Below are positions 14,004-21,396 of a DNA stretch of 54,533 nt, piece by piece. Positions within the stretch are counted from its first letter, which is position 1. Each line of letters starts with the position of its first letter. The DNA lies in contig CACZQL010000032.1 in the NCBI GenBank assembly GCA_902783365.1, positions 1-54,533 of the forward strand. Reading direction: 5' to 3'. The notes beneath the pieces are model-generated. The model had not been told where the DNA came from. It did not search any database and was given only the letters and a program-made list of their open reading frames with translations. A program made the translations under genes and the position numbers. The stretch comes from an uncultured Bacteroidia bacterium. GTDB taxonomy: Bacteria > Bacteroidota > Bacteroidia > Bacteroidales > F082.

Positions 14004-14924
14004 TTACTTCAGTCCCAGTATGGCCGCGATGAGTGCTTGGCGAGCATACACGCCGTTTTGAGCCTGCTGGAAGTAGTAGGCCTTAGGGTTGGCATCGACA
14101 TCCACATGGATTTCGTTGACGCGGGGCAGGGGATGCAAGACGCGGCAGTTGGGTTTGGCGTTGGCCAGCATGGCGTTGCGCAGCACGTAGGAGTTCTTCA
14201 CTTTTTCGTACTCCAACGGGTCGGGGAAGCGCTCGCGTTGCACGCGGGTCATGTAAATGATGTCGGAGTGGGGGATGACCTCCTCCAGCTCGGTATATTG
14301 CTCATATTCGAGGTGGGCGTCTTTGATGTGTTGTTTTACGGTTCTCGGCAGCTTGAGTTCCACGGGCGACACAAGGTTGAATTTGGCGTTGAAATGGCTC
14401 ATGGCCTCCACGAGGCTGTGGACGGTGCGTCCGTATTTCAGGTCGCCTACGAGGGTGATCTCAAGGTTTTCCAAGGTGCCTTGGGTCTTGCGGATGGAGT
14501 AGAGGTCGAGCATGCATTGGGTGGGATGCTGGTTGGAGCCGTCGCCGGCGTTGATGATCGGCACTTTGGAGACTTCGGAGGCGAAACGGGCAGAGCCGTC
14601 GATGGGGTTGCGCATGACGATGAGGTCGGCGTAGCTGGCCACCATGGTGATGGTGTCGGCCAATGACTCGCCTTTTTGGATGCTGGTGCCAGAGGTGCTG
14701 CTGAAGCCGATGACGTTACCGCCCAACAGTTGGATGGCCGTCTCGAAACTCAGTCGGGTTCGGGTGGAAGGCTCGAAGAACAGCGACGCGATGATGCGTC
14801 CATTGAGCAGGTTCTGATGCGGGTTCTTCTCGAAATCCTCCGCAATGTCAAGAACATGGCAAATCTCCTCGGGCGTGTAGTCGCTGATGGAGATCAAGCT
14901 GCGGTTTTTCAATGAGATTGACAT
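14004..14924 (-). CDS. pyrB: Aspartate carbamoyltransferase catalytic subunit
   Basis: The 306-residue enzyme forms N-carbamoyl-L-aspartate from carbamoyl phosphate and aspartate, the committed step of pyrimidine synthesis. The carbamoyl-phosphate motif [15 protein letters not shown] and the DGSNQHPTQ and HPLPR motifs are intact. The frame is open upstream to 15041, but the ATG at 14924 gives the expected N-terminus and lies after the leader terminator. A leader ORF and attenuator precede it, suggesting control by pyrimidine or translation status. Confidence 0.97.
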   Translation of the reverse strand: MSISLKNRSLISISDYTPEEICHVLDIAEDFEKNPHQNLLNGRIIASLFFEPSTRTRLSFETAIQLLGGNVIGFSSTSGTSIQKGESLADTITMVASYADLIVMRNPIDGSARFASEVSKVPIINAGDGSNQHPTQCMLDLYSIRKTQGTLENLEITLVGDLKYGRTVHSLVEAMSHFNAKFNLVSPVELKLPRTVKQHIKDAHLEYEQYTELEEVIPHSDIIYMTRVQRERFPDPLEYEKVKNSYVLRNAMLANAKPNCRVLHPLPRVNEIHVDVDANPKAYYFQQAQNGVYARQALIAAILGLK

Positions 14925-14935
14925 GGTCGTATGAT

Positions 14936-15031
14936 TTAGTTTTGTTCGTTGGCAAAAAAAAGACGGTCGCTTACAGCAACCGTCTCGATTCCTTTTGTTC
15001 TGTTTTCCGGTGATACTTTTTGGTACTTCAT
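14936..15031 (-). CDS. Putative pyrL-like leader peptide (31 aa)
   Basis: An ATG-initiated 31-codon ORF ([10 protein letters not shown]..., ending FFANEQN, TAA at 14936-14938) lies between the predicted promoter and pyrB. It completely overlaps the terminator hairpin and its U-run, so a ribosome translating to the stop would disrupt the hairpin. E. coli pyrBI has the same architecture, with a leader peptide overlapping an attenuator. The ORF stops 11 bases before the pyrB ATG. It starts within a few bases of the expected transcription start, so it would be leaderless or nearly so. Its sequence is not one I recognise. Confidence 0.6.
   Translation of the reverse strand: MKYQKVSPENRTKGIETVAVSDRLFFANEQN
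14954..14984 (-). terminator. pyrB leader attenuator hairpin
   Basis: On the minus strand GACGGTTGCT (14984-14975) pairs with AGCGACCGTC (14971-14962) around loop GTA. The 10-bp stem has one T.G wobble and is followed at once by eight T residues (14961-14954). It lies 30 bases upstream of the pyrB ATG and downstream of the predicted promoter, so it should act as an attenuator and not as the end of an upstream gene. Confidence 0.85.
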
Positions 15032-15038
15032 CGGACTG

Positions 15039-15069
15039 CAAAGATAGGGTTTTATTCGATATCTCGCAA
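15039..15069 (-). promoter_or_regulatory. Bacteroidota-type promoter for pyrBI-lemA
   Basis: On the minus strand TATCTTTG (15046-15039) matches the -7 consensus TAnnTTTG. TTG at 15069-15067 lies 20 bases upstream, matching the -33 element. The start point would fall around 15036-15031, right at the leader ATG. Confidence 0.75.
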
Positions 15070-15109
15070 TAATTCGTGTTTTTTTTCTGCCAGAGGCAAA
15101 AAAAGTAGG

Positions 15110-15685
15110 TTAGTTGAAGTTGGCGAGGTTGAAGGCAATGCCAGCGTATGCGGCATGGGCAGTGAATGACGCGTTGATTTCAAAATACTTGCAGGGTGCC
15201 ACGGTAATCATGCCTCCATAGTTGAAATCATTGCGATGCCAAGTCGAATGGTATTTGTGGTAAATGGAATGGCTCTCACTGTCAACACCAATGTTGTTGC
15301 CTTCGGTGACACCGGTGGATACACGGGTCCAGCCTATGAGGGGGGTCACGAACACATAGTTCTTATAAACGGGGATTTGGTAGCCGAGTTGAATGGTAAA
15401 AGCATCGTGGTCTTCCCAGTCCTGCATGACGATATGGCTGTCGTACATGTGGTCGGGGCTGACATAAAGAAAGTCGGCATAAACACCCATAAAATTAAGA
15501 CTGACGCCTACTCCCAAATCGGAGAATTTCATGTCGGGGATGTTGTTGATTCCGCGATAGCCAACGAGACCGGTGTTGAAACCGATGACGCCGCGGTTCA
15601 GGTTTTCGGAGAAATCAAACCATTGTGCATGAGCGCTGAGTGTCATCATGGAGCACAGCACTGCAATAATCGTTAATTTTTTCAT
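15110..15685 (-). CDS. Exported hypothetical protein, probable outer-membrane beta-barrel
   Basis: The 191-residue protein has a clear signal peptide (residues 1-21, ending SAHA-QW). The mature part is rich in aromatic and glycine residues in alternating strands ([45 protein letters not shown]) and ends in a hydrophobic strand with terminal aromatic [11 protein letters not shown]. This suggests a small porin-like barrel. I do not recognise a named family. It lies 63 bases downstream of the patatin gene on the same strand and may share its message. Confidence 0.7.
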   Translation of the reverse strand: MKKLTIIAVLCSMMTLSAHAQWFDFSENLNRGVIGFNTGLVGYRGINNIPDMKFSDLGVGVSLNFMGVYADFLYVSPDHMYDSHIVMQDWEDHDAFTIQLGYQIPVYKNYVFVTPLIGWTRVSTGVTEGNNIGVDSESHSIYHKYHSTWHRNDFNYGGMITVAPCKYFEINASFTAHAAYAGIAFNLANFN

Positions 15686-15748
15686 GATTGAAATGTTTGT
15701 TTGTTAAATATGTTTGTAAATAGTTATTATAATCATATATCAGAACCT

Positions 15749-18031
15749 TTAAAACGTGTATCCGAATGAGAAATACAGGCTGAAATGGCTGGAGTAGAGG
15801 TCGCTCCATTGCCCCATCAGTGAGACGGGACCGATGGGACTGTTGAAAGCGTATTTTAGCCCGGCGCCATGAAAGAAACCGTCAAGGTATAATGCATTGT
15901 AAATTGCTGTTATATAATGTTTTCCGAAAATATTGTAGCGTAGGTCGCAGCGGGCTATCCTAAGGAAATAGGGAGCGGGACCAAACGTTTCCATATAGGA
16001 GATGCCGATAAAAGGCAATTGGTCATCGAAATGGCGTCCTTCAATCTCTCCACCACATCGGTTTCTCAGGTTGTATAATAGCGTTTCGTTGAGGAAATAT
16101 CTGCCGTATGCCTGGGGAATGAGGGTCAATCGTCCGTTTTTAGGGGTGATGTGGTATTGTAAGGCAAAGCTGATATCGAAATTGTTGTTGGTGCCATCCT
16201 TGGGATCCCAGTAGTAATGGGTGTTCAGACTGGCATAAAGGCCGTGCTTGGCGAAATAGGCATCGTCCAAATTGTCATACTTGAAATTGATGAATGGGGC
16301 AACAAACTTGTTGGGTTTAAACCAGTCGTCAAAAAAGCTGTCTTCTACTAATGCCGACTTGTCGAAACTGGTGCTGATATAGGATGCGCCCACGGTAGTG
16401 CTCAGGTTGAGCAAATGGAACTGCGAGATGGAGACGCTAATTTTTTGTTGACGGTATTTCAAATTGGCCAAGTCAGACTCCGCTGCATCCACGGTCGTGG
16501 TCGTGAAGTGCTCGCTTCTGTAGTCGTAAGCCAGATTGAAATTCGCCAAGCCTATGCGGGAATAGGTATAGGTGAGGTTCACTTTCGGGTTGTAACTCAG
16601 TTTCGCGCTGAGGTTGAGTTTTGAGCCATTGAAGTTTTTCTCGTTCAGGCCTATCTTCAACAACAAGGCGGCACCCTCCTCGGTGTCGTAACGCACCCCC
16701 AGGCCAAACAGGTGGGGCTTTGCATGCTTTACGTTGACAATCAAATTGTAAGCGTTGGATAGCTGGTTGTTATGATGCAGTGAGTCTGTCTCTTTAATCA
16801 AGTAGGTGATCTCATCGAAGCAGCCAGTGCCTCGGTAGATCTTCATGGCTTTGTCGATGTCATTTTGAAGATAAAGGTTCCCTGCATGAAGCTGCCCTTT
16901 GCGAAGGAGCCACCGGCTTTCCTTTTCGCTGACCTCATTGAAGATGATGGAATTGATCATCACTGAATCGACGGAAAGGTTTTTGGCATGAGGCGCATGG
17001 AGGTTCTTTGTGACCGGTTGTCCCGCAGAGGCGTCCACGGCTTCTTTGATGGCCAGGAGCTGGTCGTGGAAATCGTTGGCACGCTTGTAGCCTCTGCCCA
17101 CCAAGGTGTCGATGGCTTCGGGAGTGAAGCTGAGCATGCCAAAGCCGCTGATGTCGGGGATGATATGCACATCGCACATCGTACGATTGGTGACGCGTTT
17201 GGCACTCGTGGTGTTGACCAGCAGTCTGGAAAACACTTGAGGCAATGACTTGATATCCTGGATGGTGATGTCTTTGGTGGAGGTTACCTCGACACCGATG
17301 ATGATGTCAGCACCCATATCGCGAAGTACATCGGCGGGAAAATTGTTCACCAAACCACCGTCCACCAGCAATTTGTCGCCCATGACCACAGGGGAGAACA
17401 CTCCGGGGATGGCCATGCTGGCCCGCATGGCGTTGGGCACGCTTCCGCTTCGAAGCACCACCTCCTCGCCGGTAATCATGTCAGTGGCTACGCAGGCAAA
17501 GGGAATGGGCAGCTCGTTGAAATCCATCTCCTCTTGATATCCCACGCACAAGTCGTTGAACAGGTTGATCAACGCGCTGTTATTGACGTATGAACTCGGC
17601 AACTGGCTGATGAAGCTGGAACTCGGGTCGTGGTCAAACAGATTATCCGCGCTGAACGGCACTTGAAGCTGCATGGTGCTGTTGTTCACCCGCATTTCTT
17701 CCGACATCAGCGACCTTTCAATTTTGTTGCCGATGTATTGCGACCAGTCAATGTTTGAGATGATATTCGTGAGCTCGTCAGGAGAATACCCCATGGCGTA
17801 AAAACCGCCAATGATGGAGCCCATGCTGGTGCCAGCCACATAATCGACCGGGATGCCCATCTCTTCGATGTACTTTAACACCCCGATATGGGAAGCCCCC
17901 TTGGCACCGCCACCGCCCAGCACCACACCCACTTTGAGACGGGAGGGAGGAGTGGCTTCGTTTTGAGCGGCCAATGGCGTGAAAGAGGTCAGCAAAAACA
18001 CTAAGAGGAGAAGAAGTGCTGTTTTTTTCAT
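15749..18031 (-). CDS. Patatin-like phospholipase with POTRA/beta-barrel outer-membrane domain
   Basis: The 760-residue protein has a signal peptide (about residues 1-22). A patatin domain follows with oxyanion loop GGGGAKG (39-45), nucleophile motif GTSMG (Ser69) and catalytic DGG (Asp224). A POTRA-like segment (about 350-430) leads into a C-terminal 16-strand-type barrel of the surface-antigen/BamA superfamily, ending in aromatic SFGYTF. This is the architecture of PlpD-type (type Vd) autotransporters, though many Bacteroidota homologs exist. The catalytic dyad is intact, so phospholipase activity is likely. Its location is the outer membrane. Confidence 0.92.
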   Translation of the reverse strand: MKKTALLLLLVFLLTSFTPLAAQNEATPPSRLKVGVVLGGGGAKGASHIGVLKYIEEMGIPVDYVAGTSMGSIIGGFYAMGYSPDELTNIISNIDWSQYIGNKIERSLMSEEMRVNNSTMQLQVPFSADNLFDHDPSSSFISQLPSSYVNNSALINLFNDLCVGYQEEMDFNELPIPFACVATDMITGEEVVLRSGSVPNAMRASMAIPGVFSPVVMGDKLLVDGGLVNNFPADVLRDMGADIIIGVEVTSTKDITIQDIKSLPQVFSRLLVNTTSAKRVTNRTMCDVHIIPDISGFGMLSFTPEAIDTLVGRGYKRANDFHDQLLAIKEAVDASAGQPVTKNLHAPHAKNLSVDSVMINSIIFNEVSEKESRWLLRKGQLHAGNLYLQNDIDKAMKIYRGTGCFDEITYLIKETDSLHHNNQLSNAYNLIVNVKHAKPHLFGLGVRYDTEEGAALLLKIGLNEKNFNGSKLNLSAKLSYNPKVNLTYTYSRIGLANFNLAYDYRSEHFTTTTVDAAESDLANLKYRQQKISVSISQFHLLNLSTTVGASYISTSFDKSALVEDSFFDDWFKPNKFVAPFINFKYDNLDDAYFAKHGLYASLNTHYYWDPKDGTNNNFDISFALQYHITPKNGRLTLIPQAYGRYFLNETLLYNLRNRCGGEIEGRHFDDQLPFIGISYMETFGPAPYFLRIARCDLRYNIFGKHYITAIYNALYLDGFFHGAGLKYAFNSPIGPVSLMGQWSDLYSSHFSLYFSFGYTF

Positions 18032-18084
18032 GTTTGGTGATTGAGATAACGAAAGCGAGTAATAGTGGTAATTAATTAAAGTTG

Positions 18085-18092
18085 CAAAAGTA
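18085..18092 (-). promoter_or_regulatory. -7 box for the patatin-like gene
   Basis: On the minus strand TACTTTTG matches TAnnTTTG about 54 bases before the patatin ATG (18031). No clean -33 TTG was found at the ideal distance. It lies back to back with the argS promoter. Confidence 0.5.
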
Positions 18093-18125
18093 ATGTTTTT
18101 CCCTCTAATAAAAAGGAATTAAACG

Positions 18126-18133
18126 TATCTTTG
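18126..18133 (+). promoter_or_regulatory. -7 box for argS
   Basis: TATCTTTG matches the TAnnTTTG consensus and ends 22 bases before the argS ATG at 18156. The -33 region is T-rich (TTTTTCC) without a perfect TTG at 19-21 bases. Confidence 0.6.
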
Positions 18134-18155
18134 CAGCAAGAAAATTTTGGTTATT

Positions 18156-19967
18156 ATGTTAGAAGAAATACTTAAACAGCTCTTTATCAAGTCGTTCAAT
18201 ACTTTGTACGGACAAGAACCTCCTGCGCAGCAGGTCAATTTCCAAAAAACAAGGCCCGAATTCGAAGGCGATCTTACCGTGGTGGTGTTCCCCTTCGGGA
18301 AACTTGCGGGACGCAACCCCGAACAGTTGGCCAATGAGATGGGTGCCGAAATGATGAAGGAATCCTCCATGATTGCCAAGTTCAACGTGGTGAAGGGTTT
18401 CCTTAACATTTTGATTGCCGACAAGTTCTGGTTGGACTTTTTCCGTGAGAACCACGAGAACAGCGAGTTCGGTCGCAAGCCTGTGTCGGGCAAAAACGTG
18501 GTCATCGAGTATTCTTCACCCAACACAAACAAGCCGTTGCATCTTGGCCATATCCGCAACAACCTCCTCGGTTGGAGCGTGTCGGAAATCATGAAGGCCA
18601 ATGGCAAGAGAGTGGTGCGCGTCAACCTCGTCAACGACCGTGGCATCCATATCTGCAAGAGCATGCTCGCCTGGAAGAAGTGGGGCGAAGGATGCACTCC
18701 GGAATCCACCGGCAAGAAAGGCGACCACCTCATTGGCGACTTTTACGTGCTGTTCGATAAAAAATACAAGGAAGAACTGAGAACCTTGCTGCCTGCCAAC
18801 TTTGCGGAATTGGGAGAGAAGGAACAGGAAGAGGCCAAGGCTCAAGCTGAGGCCCAGTCCACCTTGATGCAGGAAGCTCGTGAGATGCTCCGCAAATGGG
18901 AAGCCAACGACCCTGAGGTGCGCCAACTTTGGGAGATGATGAACCAATGGGTGTATGACGGCTTCGACGTGACTTACAAACGTTTGGGTGTGAGCTTCGA
19001 GAAAATCTATTACGAATCGCAAACCTACCTTTTGGGCAAGTCACTCGTGCAGGAAGGCCTCGAAAAAGGTGTGCTGTACCGCCGCGACGACAACTCGGTG
19101 TGGTGCGACCTCCGCGATGAGGGTCTCGACGAGAAGCTGTTGCTCCGCCGCGACGGCACCTCGGTGTATATGACCCAGGATCTCGGCACCGCCCAATTGC
19201 GTGTGGAGGAATATGACCCCGAGAAACTGATATATGTGGTGGGTAACGAGCAGATTTACCACTTCGATGTGCTGAAACGGGTGTTGGTGCGCCTGGGCCG
19301 TGAATGGGGCAAGGACATTGAACACCTGTCCTACGGCATGGTGGAGTTGCCCAACGGCAAGATGAAATCCCGTGAGGGTACTGTGGTGGATGCCGACGAC
19401 TTGATGGACGAGATGGTGGCCACTGCCAAGAGTGTCTCCGACGAGCTGGGCAAAGCCAAAGACCTCTCTCCCGAAGAGGCTGACAAGCTGTACCACACCA
19501 TCGGACTGGGAGCCTTGAAGTACTTCATCCTTCGTGTCGATCCCAAGAAGACCATGCTCTTCAACCCTGAGGAGTCCATCGACTTCAATGGCAACACCGG
19601 ACCGTTTGTGCAATATACCCACGCCCGTATTTGCTCGGTGCTCCGCAAGGCCGCCGAACAAGGCATCCAACTCGAAAGCGAGGTGAAAGTCGCCGACCTG
19701 CAGCCCAAGGAAAAGGAAATCATTGTGATGATGTACGGCTGGCCCGTTGTGCTGAATCAAGCTGCCGAAGGCCGCAGCCCCGCCATGGTCGCCAACTTTA
19801 TCTTCGACCTTGCCAAAGAGTTCAACCAGTTCTATCAGGAATGCAGCATCCTTCGCGAAGAGGACGAAAACCGCCGTTTGTTCCGCCTCCAGGTCTGCGC
19901 CATGGTGGCCGCCTTGCTGCGCAACGCCTCAAGCCTCCTCGGAATCGGAATGCCCAATCGAATGTAA
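18156..19967 (+). CDS. argS: Arginyl-tRNA synthetase
   Basis: This 603-residue class I synthetase has an N-terminal arginyl-specific domain, then SSPNTNKPLHLGHIRNN containing the HIGH-type motif HLGHIR. The KMSKS-equivalent loop is KMKSREGT. It ends in the anticodon-binding DALR domain with the typical terminus LGIGMPNRM. The ATG at 18156 is preferred over an in-frame TTG at 18147. A single argS is expected per genome. Confidence 0.97.
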   Translation: MLEEILKQLFIKSFNTLYGQEPPAQQVNFQKTRPEFEGDLTVVVFPFGKLAGRNPEQLANEMGAEMMKESSMIAKFNVVKGFLNILIADKFWLDFFRENHENSEFGRKPVSGKNVVIEYSSPNTNKPLHLGHIRNNLLGWSVSEIMKANGKRVVRVNLVNDRGIHICKSMLAWKKWGEGCTPESTGKKGDHLIGDFYVLFDKKYKEELRTLLPANFAELGEKEQEEAKAQAEAQSTLMQEAREMLRKWEANDPEVRQLWEMMNQWVYDGFDVTYKRLGVSFEKIYYESQTYLLGKSLVQEGLEKGVLYRRDDNSVWCDLRDEGLDEKLLLRRDGTSVYMTQDLGTAQLRVEEYDPEKLIYVVGNEQIYHFDVLKRVLVRLGREWGKDIEHLSYGMVELPNGKMKSREGTVVDADDLMDEMVATAKSVSDELGKAKDLSPEEADKLYHTIGLGALKYFILRVDPKKTMLFNPEESIDFNGNTGPFVQYTHARICSVLRKAAEQGIQLESEVKVADLQPKEKEIIVMMYGWPVVLNQAAEGRSPAMVANFIFDLAKEFNQFYQECSILREEDENRRLFRLQVCAMVAALLRNASSLLGIGMPNRM

Positions 19968-19972
19968 CCTCG

Positions 19973-19999
19973 TAGGGGCGGACCTGTGTGTCCGCCCTA
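19973..19999. repeat. Hairpin repeat between argS and rsmE
   Basis: GGGCGGAC (19976-19983) pairs with GTCCGCCC (19990-19997) around loop CTGTGT, with TAG/TA flanks extending the arms imperfectly. No T-run follows, so it is not an obvious terminator. The form, GTAGGGGCGGAC then GTCCGCCCTA, resembles dispersed REP-like palindromes and recalls the rpoC terminator arms. Confidence 0.6.
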
Positions 20000-20008
20000 T
20001 CATTGAAT

Positions 20009-20716
20009 ATGAACGTCTTTTATATAAAAGGTGCGAGTGAAGGCCTAAGTGTCCTGCCCGAGGAGGAATCCAAACACTGTGTGAAGGTGCTGCGGATGAC
20101 CGAGGGGGAGACCTTTTGCGTGACCGACGGGGAAGGATGCCTCTACGACGCCGAATTGGTGGAAGCCCTGCCCAAGCGAGCCACAGTGAGGCTCTTCAAT
20201 AAAAGACCAGGCTACGACCACTGGAATTTCCAGCTGGAAATCGCCATTGCGCCCACCAAACTCAACGAACGCACCGAGTGGTTCCTCGAAAAAGCCACTG
20301 AGATTGGCATCGACCGTGTGAGACTCTTCACCTCCTATCACTCCGAACGCCGCGCCGCCAACGTGGAACGTTTCCAAAAGGTGATGGTCGCCGCCATGAA
20401 ACAGTCTATCAAATCAAGACTTCCCCATATCGACGATCTGGTGCCTTTTGATAAATTGGTGATGCAACCTTTTGAAGGACAAAAGTTTATCGCTTGGATC
20501 GATGACAATGTGAAGGACTGTCTCTGCAATCTATATAAAAAAGGTGAGAATGCCTTGGTCCTCATCGGTCCCGAAGGGGACTTCAGTCCCGAGGAAGTGG
20601 CTTTGGCCAAAGAACACGGCTTCGTCCCAGTGAGTTTGGGCGACGCGCGTCTAAGAACTGAGACCGCAGCCATTGTGGCTTGCCATACCATCCAACTCAT
20701 CAATCAGATAATATGA
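20009..20716 (+). CDS. rsmE: 16S rRNA (uracil-1498-N3)-methyltransferase RsmE
   Basis: This 235-residue SPOUT-class methyltransferase has an N-terminal PUA-like domain (EESKHCVKVLRMTEGETFCVTDGEG). The C-terminal trefoil-knot motifs are LIGPEGDFSPEEV and SLGDARLRTETAAI. It methylates U1498 of 16S rRNA. The ATG at 20009 gives the natural N-terminus MNVFYIKG. Its stop overlaps the next start by four bases (ATGA), indicating translational coupling. Confidence 0.95.
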   Translation: MNVFYIKGASEGLSVLPEEESKHCVKVLRMTEGETFCVTDGEGCLYDAELVEALPKRATVRLFNKRPGYDHWNFQLEIAIAPTKLNERTEWFLEKATEIGIDRVRLFTSYHSERRAANVERFQKVMVAAMKQSIKSRLPHIDDLVPFDKLVMQPFEGQKFIAWIDDNVKDCLCNLYKKGENALVLIGPEGDFSPEEVALAKEHGFVPVSLGDARLRTETAAIVACHTIQLINQII

Positions 20717-21360
20717 AAAGAATTATTATATTTATATTGTTGTTATTTCCGTTATTAGTATCGGCGCAACAGCTGAACATCGCCTTGTTGAAGTATCGTG
20801 GAGGAGGCGATTGGTATGGCAATCCCACCTCGTTGCCCAACTTGGTGCGTTTTTGCAACCAGGAGATGGGAACGGACATCAACCCTGATGTGCCCACCGT
20901 GGAGCCTTCCAGTCCCGACATTTTCAACTATCCCTACGTGTATATGACCGGCCACGGCAACGTGGTGTTCGATGCCGCCGAGGCGCAGAATCTCCGCAAC
21001 TACATGATGGCGGGTGGCTTTCTTCATATCGACGACAACTATGGCATTCGGCAATTCATTGAGCCACAGATGAAGAAGGTATTCCCTGAGCTGGATTTCG
21101 TGGAGCTGCCTTTCACGCACGACATCTTCAAGGCACCCTATTCTTTTCCTGAGGGGCTGCCCAAGATTCATGAGCACGACAACAAGCCTCCGCAAATGTT
21201 CGGCTTGATTTACGATGGGCGGTTGGTGTGTATCTTCACCTACGAGTGCGACTTGGGCGATGGTTGGGAAGACCAGCGCGTGCATCATGACTCGCAGGAG
21301 ACCCGAGAGAAGGCACTCAAAATGGGAGCGAATATTTTGCGATACGTGTTTGAGAATTAA
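20713..21360 (+). CDS. DUF4159 domain protein, exported
   Basis: The 215-residue protein has a signal peptide (MKRIIIFILLLFPLLVSAQQ). The DUF4159 core has YPYVYMTGHGNVVFDAAEAQNLRNYMMAGGFLHIDDNYG, and the conserved end has FGLIYDGRLVCIFTYECDLGDGWED. The fold resembles the glutamine-amidotransferase-like domains found in many exported Bacteroidota proteins. No biochemical role is established. It overlaps rsmE by 4 bases and is followed by a heptamer array and the C10 peptidase. Confidence 0.85.
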   Translation: MKRIIIFILLLFPLLVSAQQLNIALLKYRGGGDWYGNPTSLPNLVRFCNQEMGTDINPDVPTVEPSSPDIFNYPYVYMTGHGNVVFDAAEAQNLRNYMMAGGFLHIDDNYGIRQFIEPQMKKVFPELDFVELPFTHDIFKAPYSFPEGLPKIHEHDNKPPQMFGLIYDGRLVCIFTYECDLGDGWEDQRVHHDSQETREKALKMGANILRYVFEN

Positions 21361-21392
21361 GAAGTAAGAAGTAAGAAGAAAGAAGTAAGAAG
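21358..21392 (+). repeat. Period-7 array at DUF4159 stop (TAAGAAG units)
   Basis: Five tandem heptamers (TAAGAAG x3, AAAGAAG, TAAGAAG) begin exactly with the TAA stop codon of the DUF4159 gene. They fill the gap to just before the ATG of the C10 peptidase at 21397. The purine-rich units may also provide ribosome-accessible sequence for the next gene. Confidence 0.85.
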
Positions 21393-21396
21393 AGAT

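Noticed and set aside
15079-15105. T8-CTGCC-AGAGGC-A7 structure between pyr leader and exported-protein gene
   Set aside because: The core stem is only 4 bp, and the T and A runs pair with each other, leaving no free U-tract; a terminator call is not supportable.
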